Below are positions 1 through 4,967 of a stretch of 6,262 nt of DNA, in pieces. Position 1 is the stretch's first letter. Each line of letters begins with the position of its first letter. The DNA comes from Candidatus Pacearchaeota archaeon (lineage in GTDB: Archaea; Nanobdellota; Nanobdellia; Pacearchaeales; GW2011-AR1), in contig JAPLXX010000038.1 of NCBI GenBank assembly GCA_026395855.1, positions 1 through 6,262 on the forward strand, read 5' to 3'. Both the position numbers and the translations under genes were made by a program. The notes beneath the pieces were generated by a model that worked only from the letters and a program-made list of their open reading frames with translations, was not told the origin of the DNA and made no database searches.

Positions 1-268
1 AGCCGCCATAAACTCTCTCTGGATGATTTATCCTCCCAACACCACTTGAAAAAGATAAAACCTTACAGTGCAATCCATTTGTTCCTGGAATGCTCCAATT
101 GCATATATCACGGGGTTCGTCCACAGGGGCAAGTTCTTCTAAAAGTTTTCTTTCAATTATTCCTATATCTCTTGGTTCGTTGATTATGGCGACAATATAT
201 CTGTACCTAAGTCTTGTTTGTTCTCCTTTATCTATAAAGCGATTCCATCTTACCTGCCTTTCTACCAT
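1..268 (-). CDS. Hypothetical protein, 5' part only (runs off the window)
   Basis: An open frame on the minus strand starts with ATG at 268-266 and stays open for 89 codons to the window edge, so the C-terminus is missing. The protein begins MVERQVRWNRFI and continues with a charged, aromatic stretch (TRLRYRYIVAIINEPRD), then an LLEELAP segment and a glycine-rich part ending HPERVYGG. I see no signal peptide, membrane segment or motif I can name, and I do not recognise the family. The start is supported by a TATA-like element about 26 bases upstream, which fits a leaderless transcript. It is divergent from tRNA-Gly. That it is a real gene is likely from the open frame plus promoter spacing; its function is unknown. 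Confidence 0.7.
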   Translation of the reverse strand, partial: MVERQVRWNRFIDKGEQTRLRYRYIVAIINEPRDIGIIERKLLEELAPVDEPRDICNWSIPGTNGLHCKVLSFSSGVGRINHPERVYGG

Positions 269-288
269 AAAAACTCTAAATAAAACAA

Positions 289-300
289 ATATATAAAAAT
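289..300 (-). promoter_or_regulatory. TATA box for the divergent minus-strand gene
   Basis: Read on the minus strand this is TTTTTATATAT, close to the archaeal TATA consensus. Its centre (about 294) is 26 bases from the ATG at 268, so transcription should begin at or next to the start codon, giving a leaderless mRNA. Identified by pattern and spacing only. Confidence 0.55.
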
Positions 301-304
301 TTAT
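293..304 (+). promoter_or_regulatory. Probable TATA box for tRNA-Gly, overlapping the divergent box
   Basis: The plus-strand A/T run ATAAAAATTTAT is centred about 299, some 32 bases before the mature tRNA. That would place the start near 325 and leave a short 5' leader for RNase P to remove. It overlaps the box of the minus-strand gene, so the two promoters may compete for TBP. Confidence 0.4.
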
Positions 305-330
305 CAACTGGAAACTATAGATAGAAAAAA

Positions 331-401
331 GCATCAGTGGTTTAGTGGCAGAATCTCGGCTTCCCAAGCCGGGGACCCGGGTTCAATTCCCGGCTGATGC
401 A
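331..401 (+). tRNA. tRNA-Gly, anticodon CCC
   Basis: A full cloverleaf can be drawn. The acceptor stem is GCATCAG (331-337) with CTGATGC (394-400), seven perfect pairs, followed by discriminator A401. The anticodon stem is 356-360 with 368-372 and the loop TTCCCAA (361-367) puts CCC at 363-365, reading the glycine codon GGG. The variable region is 373-376. The T stem CCGGG/CCCGG (377-381, 389-393) encloses the loop TTCAATT. The D arm keeps the GG pair. There is no intron, and the 3' CCA is not encoded (the next bases are TACG), so it must be added by CCA-adding enzyme. Length is 71 bases. Confidence 0.96.
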
Positions 402-403
402 TA

Positions 404-458
404 CGACATGAACTTCTTGTTCATGGAAGTCATCGACATGAACTTCTTGTTCATGGAA
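404..458. repeat. Two tandem 25-base hairpin repeats, 30-base period
   Basis: The 25-base unit CGACATGAACTTC... occurs at 404-428 and again, identical, at 434-458, with five different bases between. Each copy contains a perfect inverted repeat: CATGAAC and GTTCATG (407-413 with 419-425; 437-443 with 449-455) around a TTCTT loop, a seven-pair stem. It begins three bases after the tRNA-Gly gene. It could fold as two hairpins in the tRNA trailer or act as paired dimer-binding sites. The period is a multiple of three, and a short open frame (ATG 408 to TGA 473, 21 residues, MNFLFME repeated) runs through it. I do not call that frame a gene, since the repeat alone produces it. Confidence 0.85.
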
Positions 459-525
459 ATTATATATTGCTGAACAGAAGATTATATTAAGTTAAATAAT
501 CTATTTTTTGATTATAGAGGAAAAG

Positions 526-534
526 TTATATAAA
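526..534 (+). promoter_or_regulatory. TATA box of the zinc-ribbon/Hsp20-like gene
   Basis: TTATATAAA preceded by a purine-rich GGAAAAG that can serve as the TFB-recognition element. The centre (530) is 28 bases before the ATG at 558, so the mRNA is probably leaderless; there is no Shine-Dalgarno sequence before this ATG. Confidence 0.65.
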
Positions 535-557
535 TAAAAGTTTTTACATATAAAATT

Positions 558-1235
558 ATGTTCGGAAAAAAGAAATGCAAAAGGTGCGGGGAAAAAATCA
601 GCGATAGTTACAACTTCTGCCCTTACTGCCAAACACCTCTGAAAGATATGTTTGACAATGAAGACTGGGGGCTTTTAGGCAAAAATGATTTTGCAGAGCC
701 AGAAGAAATGAAGCTTCCAATAGGATTAAACACCCTGTTCAATACGCTTGTAAAAAACTTGAATTCACAGATGAAAGAGCTTGACAGCAAGCAGGAACAA
801 GCTCCTAAAAAAATAATTTCAAAAAAAAGCGGGGGGATAAGCATTTCAATAAGCACATCAGGAGACAAGCCTCCTGAAATAAAAGTCAGGAGTTTTGGGA
901 ATGCACCTGAATTCAGTCAAGGAAGCCAAAGAATAAAAGAAAAAACAGAAAAAATAAAGCTTCCTGTTTCTGATTCCAAAAAATTTGTAGGCTTGCCGAA
1001 AAAAGAGCCTGAAACAATGATAAGAAGGCTTTCAAATAAGGTGGTTTATGAAATAAAACTTCCAGGAGTTAAGACCGTAAAAGATGTTTCCATAATTCAG
1101 CTTGAAAGCAGCATTGAAATAAAAGCTCTTGCAGATAAAAATGTTTTTTATAAAATAATCCCAATAAATCTTCCAATTAACAGCTATAATCTTTCTGGCG
1201 GAATTCTGACTCTGGAACTTGATTCGAAAGAGTAA
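558..1235 (+). CDS. Zinc-ribbon protein with Hsp20/alpha-crystallin-like C-terminal domain
   Basis: The 225-residue product has three parts. Residues 7-24 are a zinc ribbon with two CxxC knuckles (C7, C10, C21, C24; CKRCGEK and CPYCQ). Residues 30-150 are a charged, lysine-rich and probably flexible linker; within it a beta-like stretch SGGISISISTSG (91-102) is followed by PEIKVRSFG. Residues about 153-222 resemble the second half of an Hsp20/CS beta-sandwich: VVYEIKLPGV, then LESSIEIKA, then a glycine-led GGILTLELD final strand, the usual Hsp20 order. The domain is about 70 residues, shorter than the usual 90, and no IxI tail follows. A small heat-shock-like chaperone or adaptor role is inferred, not shown. 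The ATG is supported by TATA spacing. It is cytoplasmic, as no signal or membrane segment is seen. Confidence 0.8.
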   Translation: MFGKKKCKRCGEKISDSYNFCPYCQTPLKDMFDNEDWGLLGKNDFAEPEEMKLPIGLNTLFNTLVKNLNSQMKELDSKQEQAPKKIISKKSGGISISISTSGDKPPEIKVRSFGNAPEFSQGSQRIKEKTEKIKLPVSDSKKFVGLPKKEPETMIRRLSNKVVYEIKLPGVKTVKDVSIIQLESSIEIKALADKNVFYKIIPINLPINSYNLSGGILTLELDSKE

Positions 1236-1247
1236 TCTTTTGATAAG

Positions 1248-1255
1248 TTTTATAA
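1248..1255 (+). promoter_or_regulatory. TATA box of the LAGLIDADG gene
   Basis: TTTATAAA, centred 26-27 bases before the ATG at 1278, only 12 bases after the previous stop codon. The gene therefore appears to have its own leaderless promoter rather than depending on the upstream gene. Confidence 0.6.
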
Positions 1256-1277
1256 AGAATTAGAGCATTATTTTGAT

Positions 1278-1943
1278 ATGAAGTTTCCTTCTAATATTTC
1301 TATAGAACTTGCAGAAGAAACTGGTTGGCATATCGGTGATGGAAGTATGAATTTTTATAAAAATCAAGGGAAATTAAGAGGATTTTACCAGCTTCGTGGA
1401 CATATTGAAGATGACAAAGAGCATTATGAAAAAAGAATTAAGCCATTATTTGAAAAATTGTTTGGAACAAAAATAAACATAAGAGAAATGCCTTCAACAA
1501 GAGTTATTGGTTTTCAAATATGGAACAGTGAATTAATTAATTTCAAGAAAGATCTTGGACTTCCTTTAGGGTATAAACATCAGATAGAAATTCCAAAAAT
1601 TTTCTTATCTAAAGATAATCTGAAAAAAGCAATTATTAGGGGGATATTTGACACAGATGGGGGGATTTATTTAGAAAGAAAAAATAATAAATTATATCCG
1701 CGATTATCTATTACAACAATTTCATTTAAATTATCAGAACAATTATTAAAATTATTTTATGACTTAAATCTTCGTGCAACTAGATACTCACAATTATATA
1801 ATAAAGAGTTTAATAGAAAAAGAAGTTATATCCTAACAATTAGAGGAGTGGAAATGTTCCATAAGTTTATGAAAGAAATCGCTCCAAAAAATCCTAAGCA
1901 TATTAGAAAATATCAAGGATTCCTGAACTCACAAAACTTATAA
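1278..1943 (+). CDS. Free-standing LAGLIDADG homing-endonuclease-like protein
   Basis: The 221-residue product carries two LAGLIDADG-type helices: LAEETGWHIGDGSM (11-24, acidic residue D21) and KAIIRGIFDTDGGIYL (117-132, D127). This is the layout of a single-chain, two-motif enzyme of usual length (about 200-250). Both catalytic-position aspartates are kept, so DNA cleavage is possible; such proteins can also act as RNA maturases or DNA-binding regulators. There are no intein splicing blocks around it, and neither nearby tRNA has an intron, so it is not nested in a host element here. By hand count, 1321-1920 is about 27% G+C against about 39% in 3001-3300 of the ligase, and leucine is mostly TTA rather than CTT. 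Recent acquisition is therefore likely. Its stop codon overlaps the tRNA-Ile TATA box. Confidence 0.85.
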   Translation: MKFPSNISIELAEETGWHIGDGSMNFYKNQGKLRGFYQLRGHIEDDKEHYEKRIKPLFEKLFGTKINIREMPSTRVIGFQIWNSELINFKKDLGLPLGYKHQIEIPKIFLSKDNLKKAIIRGIFDTDGGIYLERKNNKLYPRLSITTISFKLSEQLLKLFYDLNLRATRYSQLYNKEFNRKRSYILTIRGVEMFHKFMKEIAPKNPKHIRKYQGFLNSQNL

Positions 1944-1945
1944 AT
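1938..1945 (+). promoter_or_regulatory. TATA box of tRNA-Ile, overlapping the preceding stop codon
   Basis: TTATAAAT is centred 28 bases before the first base of the mature tRNA-Ile. Bases 1938-1943 are also the last leucine codon (TTA) and the TAA stop of the LAGLIDADG gene, so coding end and promoter share sequence. Confidence 0.6.
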
Positions 1946-1969
1946 ATCAATTTTACTGGTTAGATATAA

Positions 1970-2043
1970 GAGCCCGTAGATCAGCCCGGTAGATCGCCGC
2001 TCTGATAAGGCGGAAGTCCTCAGTTCAAATCTGAGCGGGCTCA
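1970..2043 (+). tRNA. tRNA-Ile, anticodon GAT
   Basis: The acceptor stem is GAGCCCG (1970-1976) with CGGGCTC (2036-2042), seven perfect pairs, and discriminator A2043. The D stem is GATC (1979-1982) with GATC (1992-1995). The anticodon stem CCGCT/GGCGG (1997-2001, 2009-2013, one G-U pair) holds the loop CTGATAA with anticodon GAT at 2004-2006, which reads ATC and ATT. The variable region is AAGTC, and the T stem CTCAG/CTGAG (2019-2023, 2031-2035) encloses TTCAAAT. The gene is 74 bases with no intron and no encoded CCA. Confidence 0.96.
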
Positions 2044-2051
2044 TTTTATTT
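2044..2051 (+). terminator. T-rich terminator of tRNA-Ile
   Basis: TTTTATTT follows the discriminator base directly. Archaeal RNA polymerase commonly stops at such T-runs without a hairpin. The next promoter begins only a few bases later. Confidence 0.5.
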
Positions 2052-2056
2052 AACAA

Positions 2057-2066
2057 GTTTTAAAAA
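2057..2066 (+). promoter_or_regulatory. TATA-like box of the eL15 gene
   Basis: GTTTTAAAAA is centred about 2061, 27 bases before the ATG at 2088. The spacing is that of a leaderless promoter and supports this ATG over the in-frame ATG at 2193. Confidence 0.5.
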
Positions 2067-2087
2067 GCATTTTTTTCTCAATAAACC

Positions 2088-2753
2088 ATGACGAAGACAA
2101 AAGAAACAAAACCAAGAGAAAAGAAAGTTAAAGTTAAAGAAACCAAAACAGAAACTACAGCAGAGGCTAAAACTATCACATCTTCAAAAGGAATGTATTA
2201 TTATATAAAACAAGCCTGGAAAAAACCTGACAATAAAATTCTTAGGGAAAGAATGACTGAGTGGCGGGCTTCTCCTGCATTTACTCGAGTAGAAAAACCG
2301 CTTAGGCTTGACAGAGCACGTAGCCTTGGATACAAAGACAAAAAAGGCTTTATCATTGTTCGCGTAAAACTAATGCGTGGCGGGCATAAAAGATCAAGAC
2401 CTAACAAAGGAAGAAGAGGAAAAAGACTTCATGCAAGAAAAAATCTGAGAATGAATTATCAGGAAATTGCAGAACATAGAACAGCAAGAAAATACAGAAA
2501 TCTTGAAGTTCTGAATTCCTATTATCTCGGAAAAGACGGGATATATTATTTCTTTGAGGTTATCCTTGTTGACCCTGAACGCCCTGAAATAAAAAATGAC
2601 AAGACAATTTCCTGGATTGCAAAGCCCGAAAATCGAGGAAGAGTATTTCGCGGCCTCACAAGCTCTGGCAAAAAGTCCAGAGGATTGAGGAAAAAAAGCA
2701 AAGAAGCAAAAAATCGCCCTAGTTTAAGATCTAATGAACGGCTTGGAAAATAG
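2088..2753 (+). CDS. rpl15e: Large-subunit ribosomal protein eL15 (L15e) with N-terminal extension
   Basis: This 221-residue basic protein is a component of the large ribosomal subunit that binds 23S rRNA. Family signatures are clear: MYYYIKQAW (36-44), the RLDRARSLGYK block (73-83), an Arg/Lys/Gly-rich RNA-binding stretch (97-121), NLEVLNSYYLG (138-148), FEVILVDPERPEIKND (156-171) and GRVFRGLTSSGKKSRGLR (184-201). From residue 36 the length (186) is that of an ordinary archaeal eL15. The first 35 residues are an added lysine/threonine/glutamate-rich tail (KETK, KVKVKETK). The ATG at 2088 is chosen because a TATA-like box lies 27 bases upstream; the alternative ATG at 2193 would remove the tail and has no such box. 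It is the first gene of the core block and is followed by a T-rich terminator. Confidence 0.96.
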   Translation: MTKTKETKPREKKVKVKETKTETTAEAKTITSSKGMYYYIKQAWKKPDNKILRERMTEWRASPAFTRVEKPLRLDRARSLGYKDKKGFIIVRVKLMRGGHKRSRPNKGRRGKRLHARKNLRMNYQEIAEHRTARKYRNLEVLNSYYLGKDGIYYFFEVILVDPERPEIKNDKTISWIAKPENRGRVFRGLTSSGKKSRGLRKKSKEAKNRPSLRSNERLGK

Positions 2754-2763
2754 GCTTAAAAAC

Positions 2764-2781
2764 TTCTAATTCTTATTTTTT
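2764..2781 (+). terminator. T-rich terminator after eL15
   Basis: A pyrimidine-rich run ending in six Ts (2776-2781) lies 11 bases after the eL15 stop. There is no hairpin before it, as is usual for archaeal terminators. The same Ts continue into AAAA and may also form the ligase promoter. Confidence 0.4.
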
Positions 2782-2785
2782 AAAA
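2776..2785 (+). promoter_or_regulatory. Possible TATA-like box of the ligase gene
   Basis: TTTTTTAAAA is centred about 2780, which predicts a start near 2806 and a leader of about 25 bases before the TTG at 2830. It is weaker than the other boxes in the window, and CTTAAAAAC near 2759 is an alternative. Confidence 0.3.
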
Positions 2786-2817
2786 GGAGAGTAACAAAGA
2801 TTACTTGACCCAATCTT

Positions 2818-2826
2818 AAAGGAGGT
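2818..2826 (+). promoter_or_regulatory. Shine-Dalgarno site for DNA ligase that decides a TTG start
   Basis: AAAGGAGGT is the strongest Shine-Dalgarno sequence in the window. Its GGAGG core (2821-2825) is four bases from TTG 2830 and 31 bases from the first ATG (2857), so it favours TTG. It sits between two short inverted repeats (2797-2817 and 2835-2852). Confidence 0.6.
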
Positions 2827-2829
2827 TGA

Positions 2830-4578
2830 TTGTCAAGGAACCTTGGTTCCTTACAGATGATATATCTAAAGCTCGCAGAATTTTATAATGAAGCAGGAAG
2901 CACGACAAAAAGGCTTGAAAAAACAAGAATTCTTTCGGATTTTTTAAAAAAGATTTCTGAAAAAGACAAAGATGTTCTTTATCTCATGCTTGGAGATATT
3001 TATCCAGAATACGACGAACGCAAAATTGGAGTAAGCAATCAGATTGCAATAAAAGCTATTTCAAAATCAACAGGAATCAACGAGACAAAAGTTATCCACG
3101 AATGGAAAATGCTCGGCGACCTGGGAAAAGTTGCAGAAAAGCTGACAGAGAAAAGAAAGCAGGCAACATTGCATACACACCTTCTGACAACAGACAAGGT
3201 TCTTGAAAACTTAAGAAAACTTCCAGAACTTGAGGGCAAAGGAACAGTTGGAAAAAAACTTGCATTAATAACAGAACTTTTGGCATCTGCTTCTCCCTTA
3301 GAAGCTCTTTATCTGACAAGAACATTGCTGGCTGATTTAAGAATAGGAATCAAGGAAAGCACTGTAAGAGATTCAATGGCAGAAGCTTTTTTTGAATCTA
3401 AAAAAGAAGCAAAAAAAAGAGTACAGGACGCTATAGACAAAACAAATGACCTGGCATCTGTTTTTGAAATAGTAAAAACAGGAAAACTTGAGAAATTAGA
3501 CAAGCTTCATCTTGAAATTGGAAAGCCAATAAAGGTTATGCTTGCACAAAAAGCAGAAAGCATAAAAGACGGTTTTGAAAAAGTTGGAAAACCATGCGCT
3601 ATAGAATACAAATACGATGGTTTCAGGCTGCTTATTCACAAAGACAGAAATAAAGTTATCTTATTCACAAGACGGCTTGAAAATGTTACAAAGCAGTTTC
3701 CTGAAGTTGTTAATTACATAAAAGAATATGTGGATGCAGGTTCTTTTATTTTAGACTCAGAAGCTGTCGGCTTTAACAAAAAAACAAAAGAATACAAGCC
3801 CTTCCAGGATATAAGCCAGAGAATAAGAAGAAAATATGACATAGAAAAACTCCAGGAAGAACTCCCTATTGAAATAAATGTTTTTGACATACTCTATTAC
3901 AACGGAAAATCAATGCTGGACGAGCCTTTTGAAAAAAGAACAGCTATTATCAAAAAAATAATTAAAGACCATCCTTATAAAATTATTTCCTCAAAGCAGA
4001 TAATAACAGATGATGAAAAAAAAGCTGAGAAATTCTACAGGCAGGCTCTTAAAGACCATCAGGAAGGGGTTATGTTCAAAAATCTGAAGACATTTTACCA
4101 GCCAGGAAGCAGAGTTGGCCATATGCTGAAGCTTAAGCCAGAAGCAAGAGATCTTGATTTGGTAATAACAGGCGGAGAATACGGAACAGGAAAACGACAT
4201 GGCTGGCTTTCAAGTTTTATTCTTTCATGCAGAGACAAAAAAACAGGAAAATTTTTGGAAATCGGAAAAATGGGAACAGGAATAAAAGAAAAAGCAACAG
4301 AAGAAACAACTCCTGACATTTCTTTTTCAGAGCTGACTGAAAAGCTCCGTCCTTATTTTCTTGAATTAAAAGGAAAATCAATAAAAATAAAGCCAAAAAT
4401 TGTTATTGCTGTAACATACCAGGAAATTCAGCATTCTCCGAATTATGATTCAGGTTTTGCCTTAAGATTCCCAAGATTCATGGCTCTGCGCCCTGACAAA
4501 TCTCCTGAAGATGCATCAAATTTGGATGAAGTAAAAAAAGATTTTGAAGACCAGAAGAGGAATTGGCGATATGGATGA
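2830..4578 (+). CDS. lig: ATP-dependent DNA ligase
   Basis: This enzyme seals nicks in duplex DNA in replication and repair through an enzyme-AMP intermediate. The 582 residues follow the archaeal/eukaryotic ligase I order: a helical DNA-binding domain (about 10-225), an adenylation domain and a C-terminal OB domain. Visible motifs are I KYDGFR with the AMP-accepting lysine K261; III around DSEAVGF (E311); IIIa VFDILYYNG (351-359); IV EGVMFKN (412-418); V KLK (434-436); and the C-terminal LRFPRF...RPDK (545-557). Length matches the usual 550-600, and all key residues are present. The TTG start is preferred because of the Shine-Dalgarno site. The ATG at 2857 gives MIYLKLAEFY, which matches where family members usually begin, so nine residues are uncertain. 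The last four bases overlap the next gene. Confidence 0.97.
   Translation: MSRNLGSLQMIYLKLAEFYNEAGSTTKRLEKTRILSDFLKKISEKDKDVLYLMLGDIYPEYDERKIGVSNQIAIKAISKSTGINETKVIHEWKMLGDLGKVAEKLTEKRKQATLHTHLLTTDKVLENLRKLPELEGKGTVGKKLALITELLASASPLEALYLTRTLLADLRIGIKESTVRDSMAEAFFESKKEAKKRVQDAIDKTNDLASVFEIVKTGKLEKLDKLHLEIGKPIKVMLAQKAESIKDGFEKVGKPCAIEYKYDGFRLLIHKDRNKVILFTRRLENVTKQFPEVVNYIKEYVDAGSFILDSEAVGFNKKTKEYKPFQDISQRIRRKYDIEKLQEELPIEINVFDILYYNGKSMLDEPFEKRTAIIKKIIKDHPYKIISSKQIITDDEKKAEKFYRQALKDHQEGVMFKNLKTFYQPGSRVGHMLKLKPEARDLDLVITGGEYGTGKRHGWLSSFILSCRDKKTGKFLEIGKMGTGIKEKATEETTPDISFSELTEKLRPYFLELKGKSIKIKPKIVIAVTYQEIQHSPNYDSGFALRFPRFMALRPDKSPEDASNLDEVKKDFEDQKRNWRYG
2835..2852 (+). repeat. Perfect inverted repeat at the 5' end of the ligase gene
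   Basis: AAGGAACC and GGTTCCTT, eight bases each, are separated by TT. The palindrome lies between the TTG start (2830) and the first ATG (2857). It could fold as a seven-pair hairpin with a CTTG loop in the mRNA or be a dimer-binding site in DNA. Confidence 0.75.
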
Positions 4579-4898
4579 TTAAAATGGGAATAAACTTAGC
4601 AGTTTTAGGATTGATTTTTGATATTATCGGAGTTCTTATATTAACTTTAGTAGCCATTATTGATTACCCCCATCAAAGAATTTTTGGAGAAAAGAAATGG
4701 TGGAGAAGATATTGGTGGGAAGGTTGGAGACCTATTTTTAAGATATGCCCTCCTTCAGAAAAATCAAAATGGAAAATTAAATGGACACATTGGGTAGTTG
4801 CATATGGAATTATTCCTCCAAAACATCAATGGAATATAATTGGATTTCTATGCGTTTTAGCGGGATTCATATTGCAATTAAAATTTTACCTGTCTTAA
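4575..4898 (+). CDS. Tryptophan-rich small membrane protein, function unknown
   Basis: The 107-residue product has two hydrophobic helices, about 6-29 (INLAVLGLIFDIIGVLIL...) and 86-104 (WNIIGFLCVLAGFILQL). Between them is a basic, aromatic loop that includes WWRRYWWEGW at 42-51. Nine residues of 107 are tryptophan. By the positive-inside rule the lysine/arginine-rich loop should face the cytoplasm or lie on the membrane surface, with both ends outside. The start chosen is ATG 4575, whose ATGA overlaps the ligase TGA stop, a usual sign of translational coupling; a TTG at 4563 and an ATG at 4584 are alternatives. Base composition is lower in G+C than the ligase (about 33% over 4621-4860), and TTA leucines are frequent. 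I do not recognise the family. Confidence 0.75.
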   Translation: MIKMGINLAVLGLIFDIIGVLILTLVAIIDYPHQRIFGEKKWWRRYWWEGWRPIFKICPPSEKSKWKIKWTHWVVAYGIIPPKHQWNIIGFLCVLAGFILQLKFYLS

Positions 4899-4935
4899 GA
4901 TTTTTGTGTAAAAAGTAAGCCAAATAAAAAATCCC

Positions 4936-4954
4936 CTTATAAACCTTTATAAAG
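4936..4954 (+). promoter_or_regulatory. Promoter region of the TBP gene: two adjacent TATA-like boxes
   Basis: CTTATAAACC (4936-4945) runs directly into the palindrome CTTTATAAAG (4945-4954). The second is centred 32-33 bases before the TBP ATG, which would leave a leader of about six bases; the first would give a leader of about 16. No Shine-Dalgarno sequence is seen before the ATG. Confidence 0.6.
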
Positions 4955-4967
4955 CCCCTCGTCTGTT

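Noticed and set aside
90..296. Plus-strand open frame of 68 residues
   Set aside because: It lies opposite the better supported minus-strand gene, runs through its promoter and has no promoter or family signal.
404..458. CRISPR array
   Set aside because: There are only two palindromic units with a five-base gap; real spacers are about 30 bases or more, and no cas genes are near.
404..480. C/D box guide RNA behind tRNA-Gly
   Set aside because: No proper C box (RTGATGA) paired with D and internal boxes is present on either strand; only a partial GATGA and a CTGA are seen.
1278..1943. Intein or intron-encoded placement of the LAGLIDADG protein
   Set aside because: It has its own start, promoter and stop; there are no splicing blocks or split host gene, and both tRNAs are continuous.
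331..2043. Integrated element between the two tRNAs using tRNA ends as attachment sites
   Set aside because: No copy of either tRNA 3' end is repeated in the window, and there is no integrase gene.
2797..2852. Riboswitch in the ligase leader
   Set aside because: Stems are only 6-8 pairs with no recognised ligand-binding core; kept only as a possible regulatory structure.
4560..4600. Frameshift joining the ligase and the membrane protein
   Set aside because: The ligase already has its full C-terminal motifs (LRFPRF and RPDK) and a usual length; the ATGA overlap is ordinary coupling.
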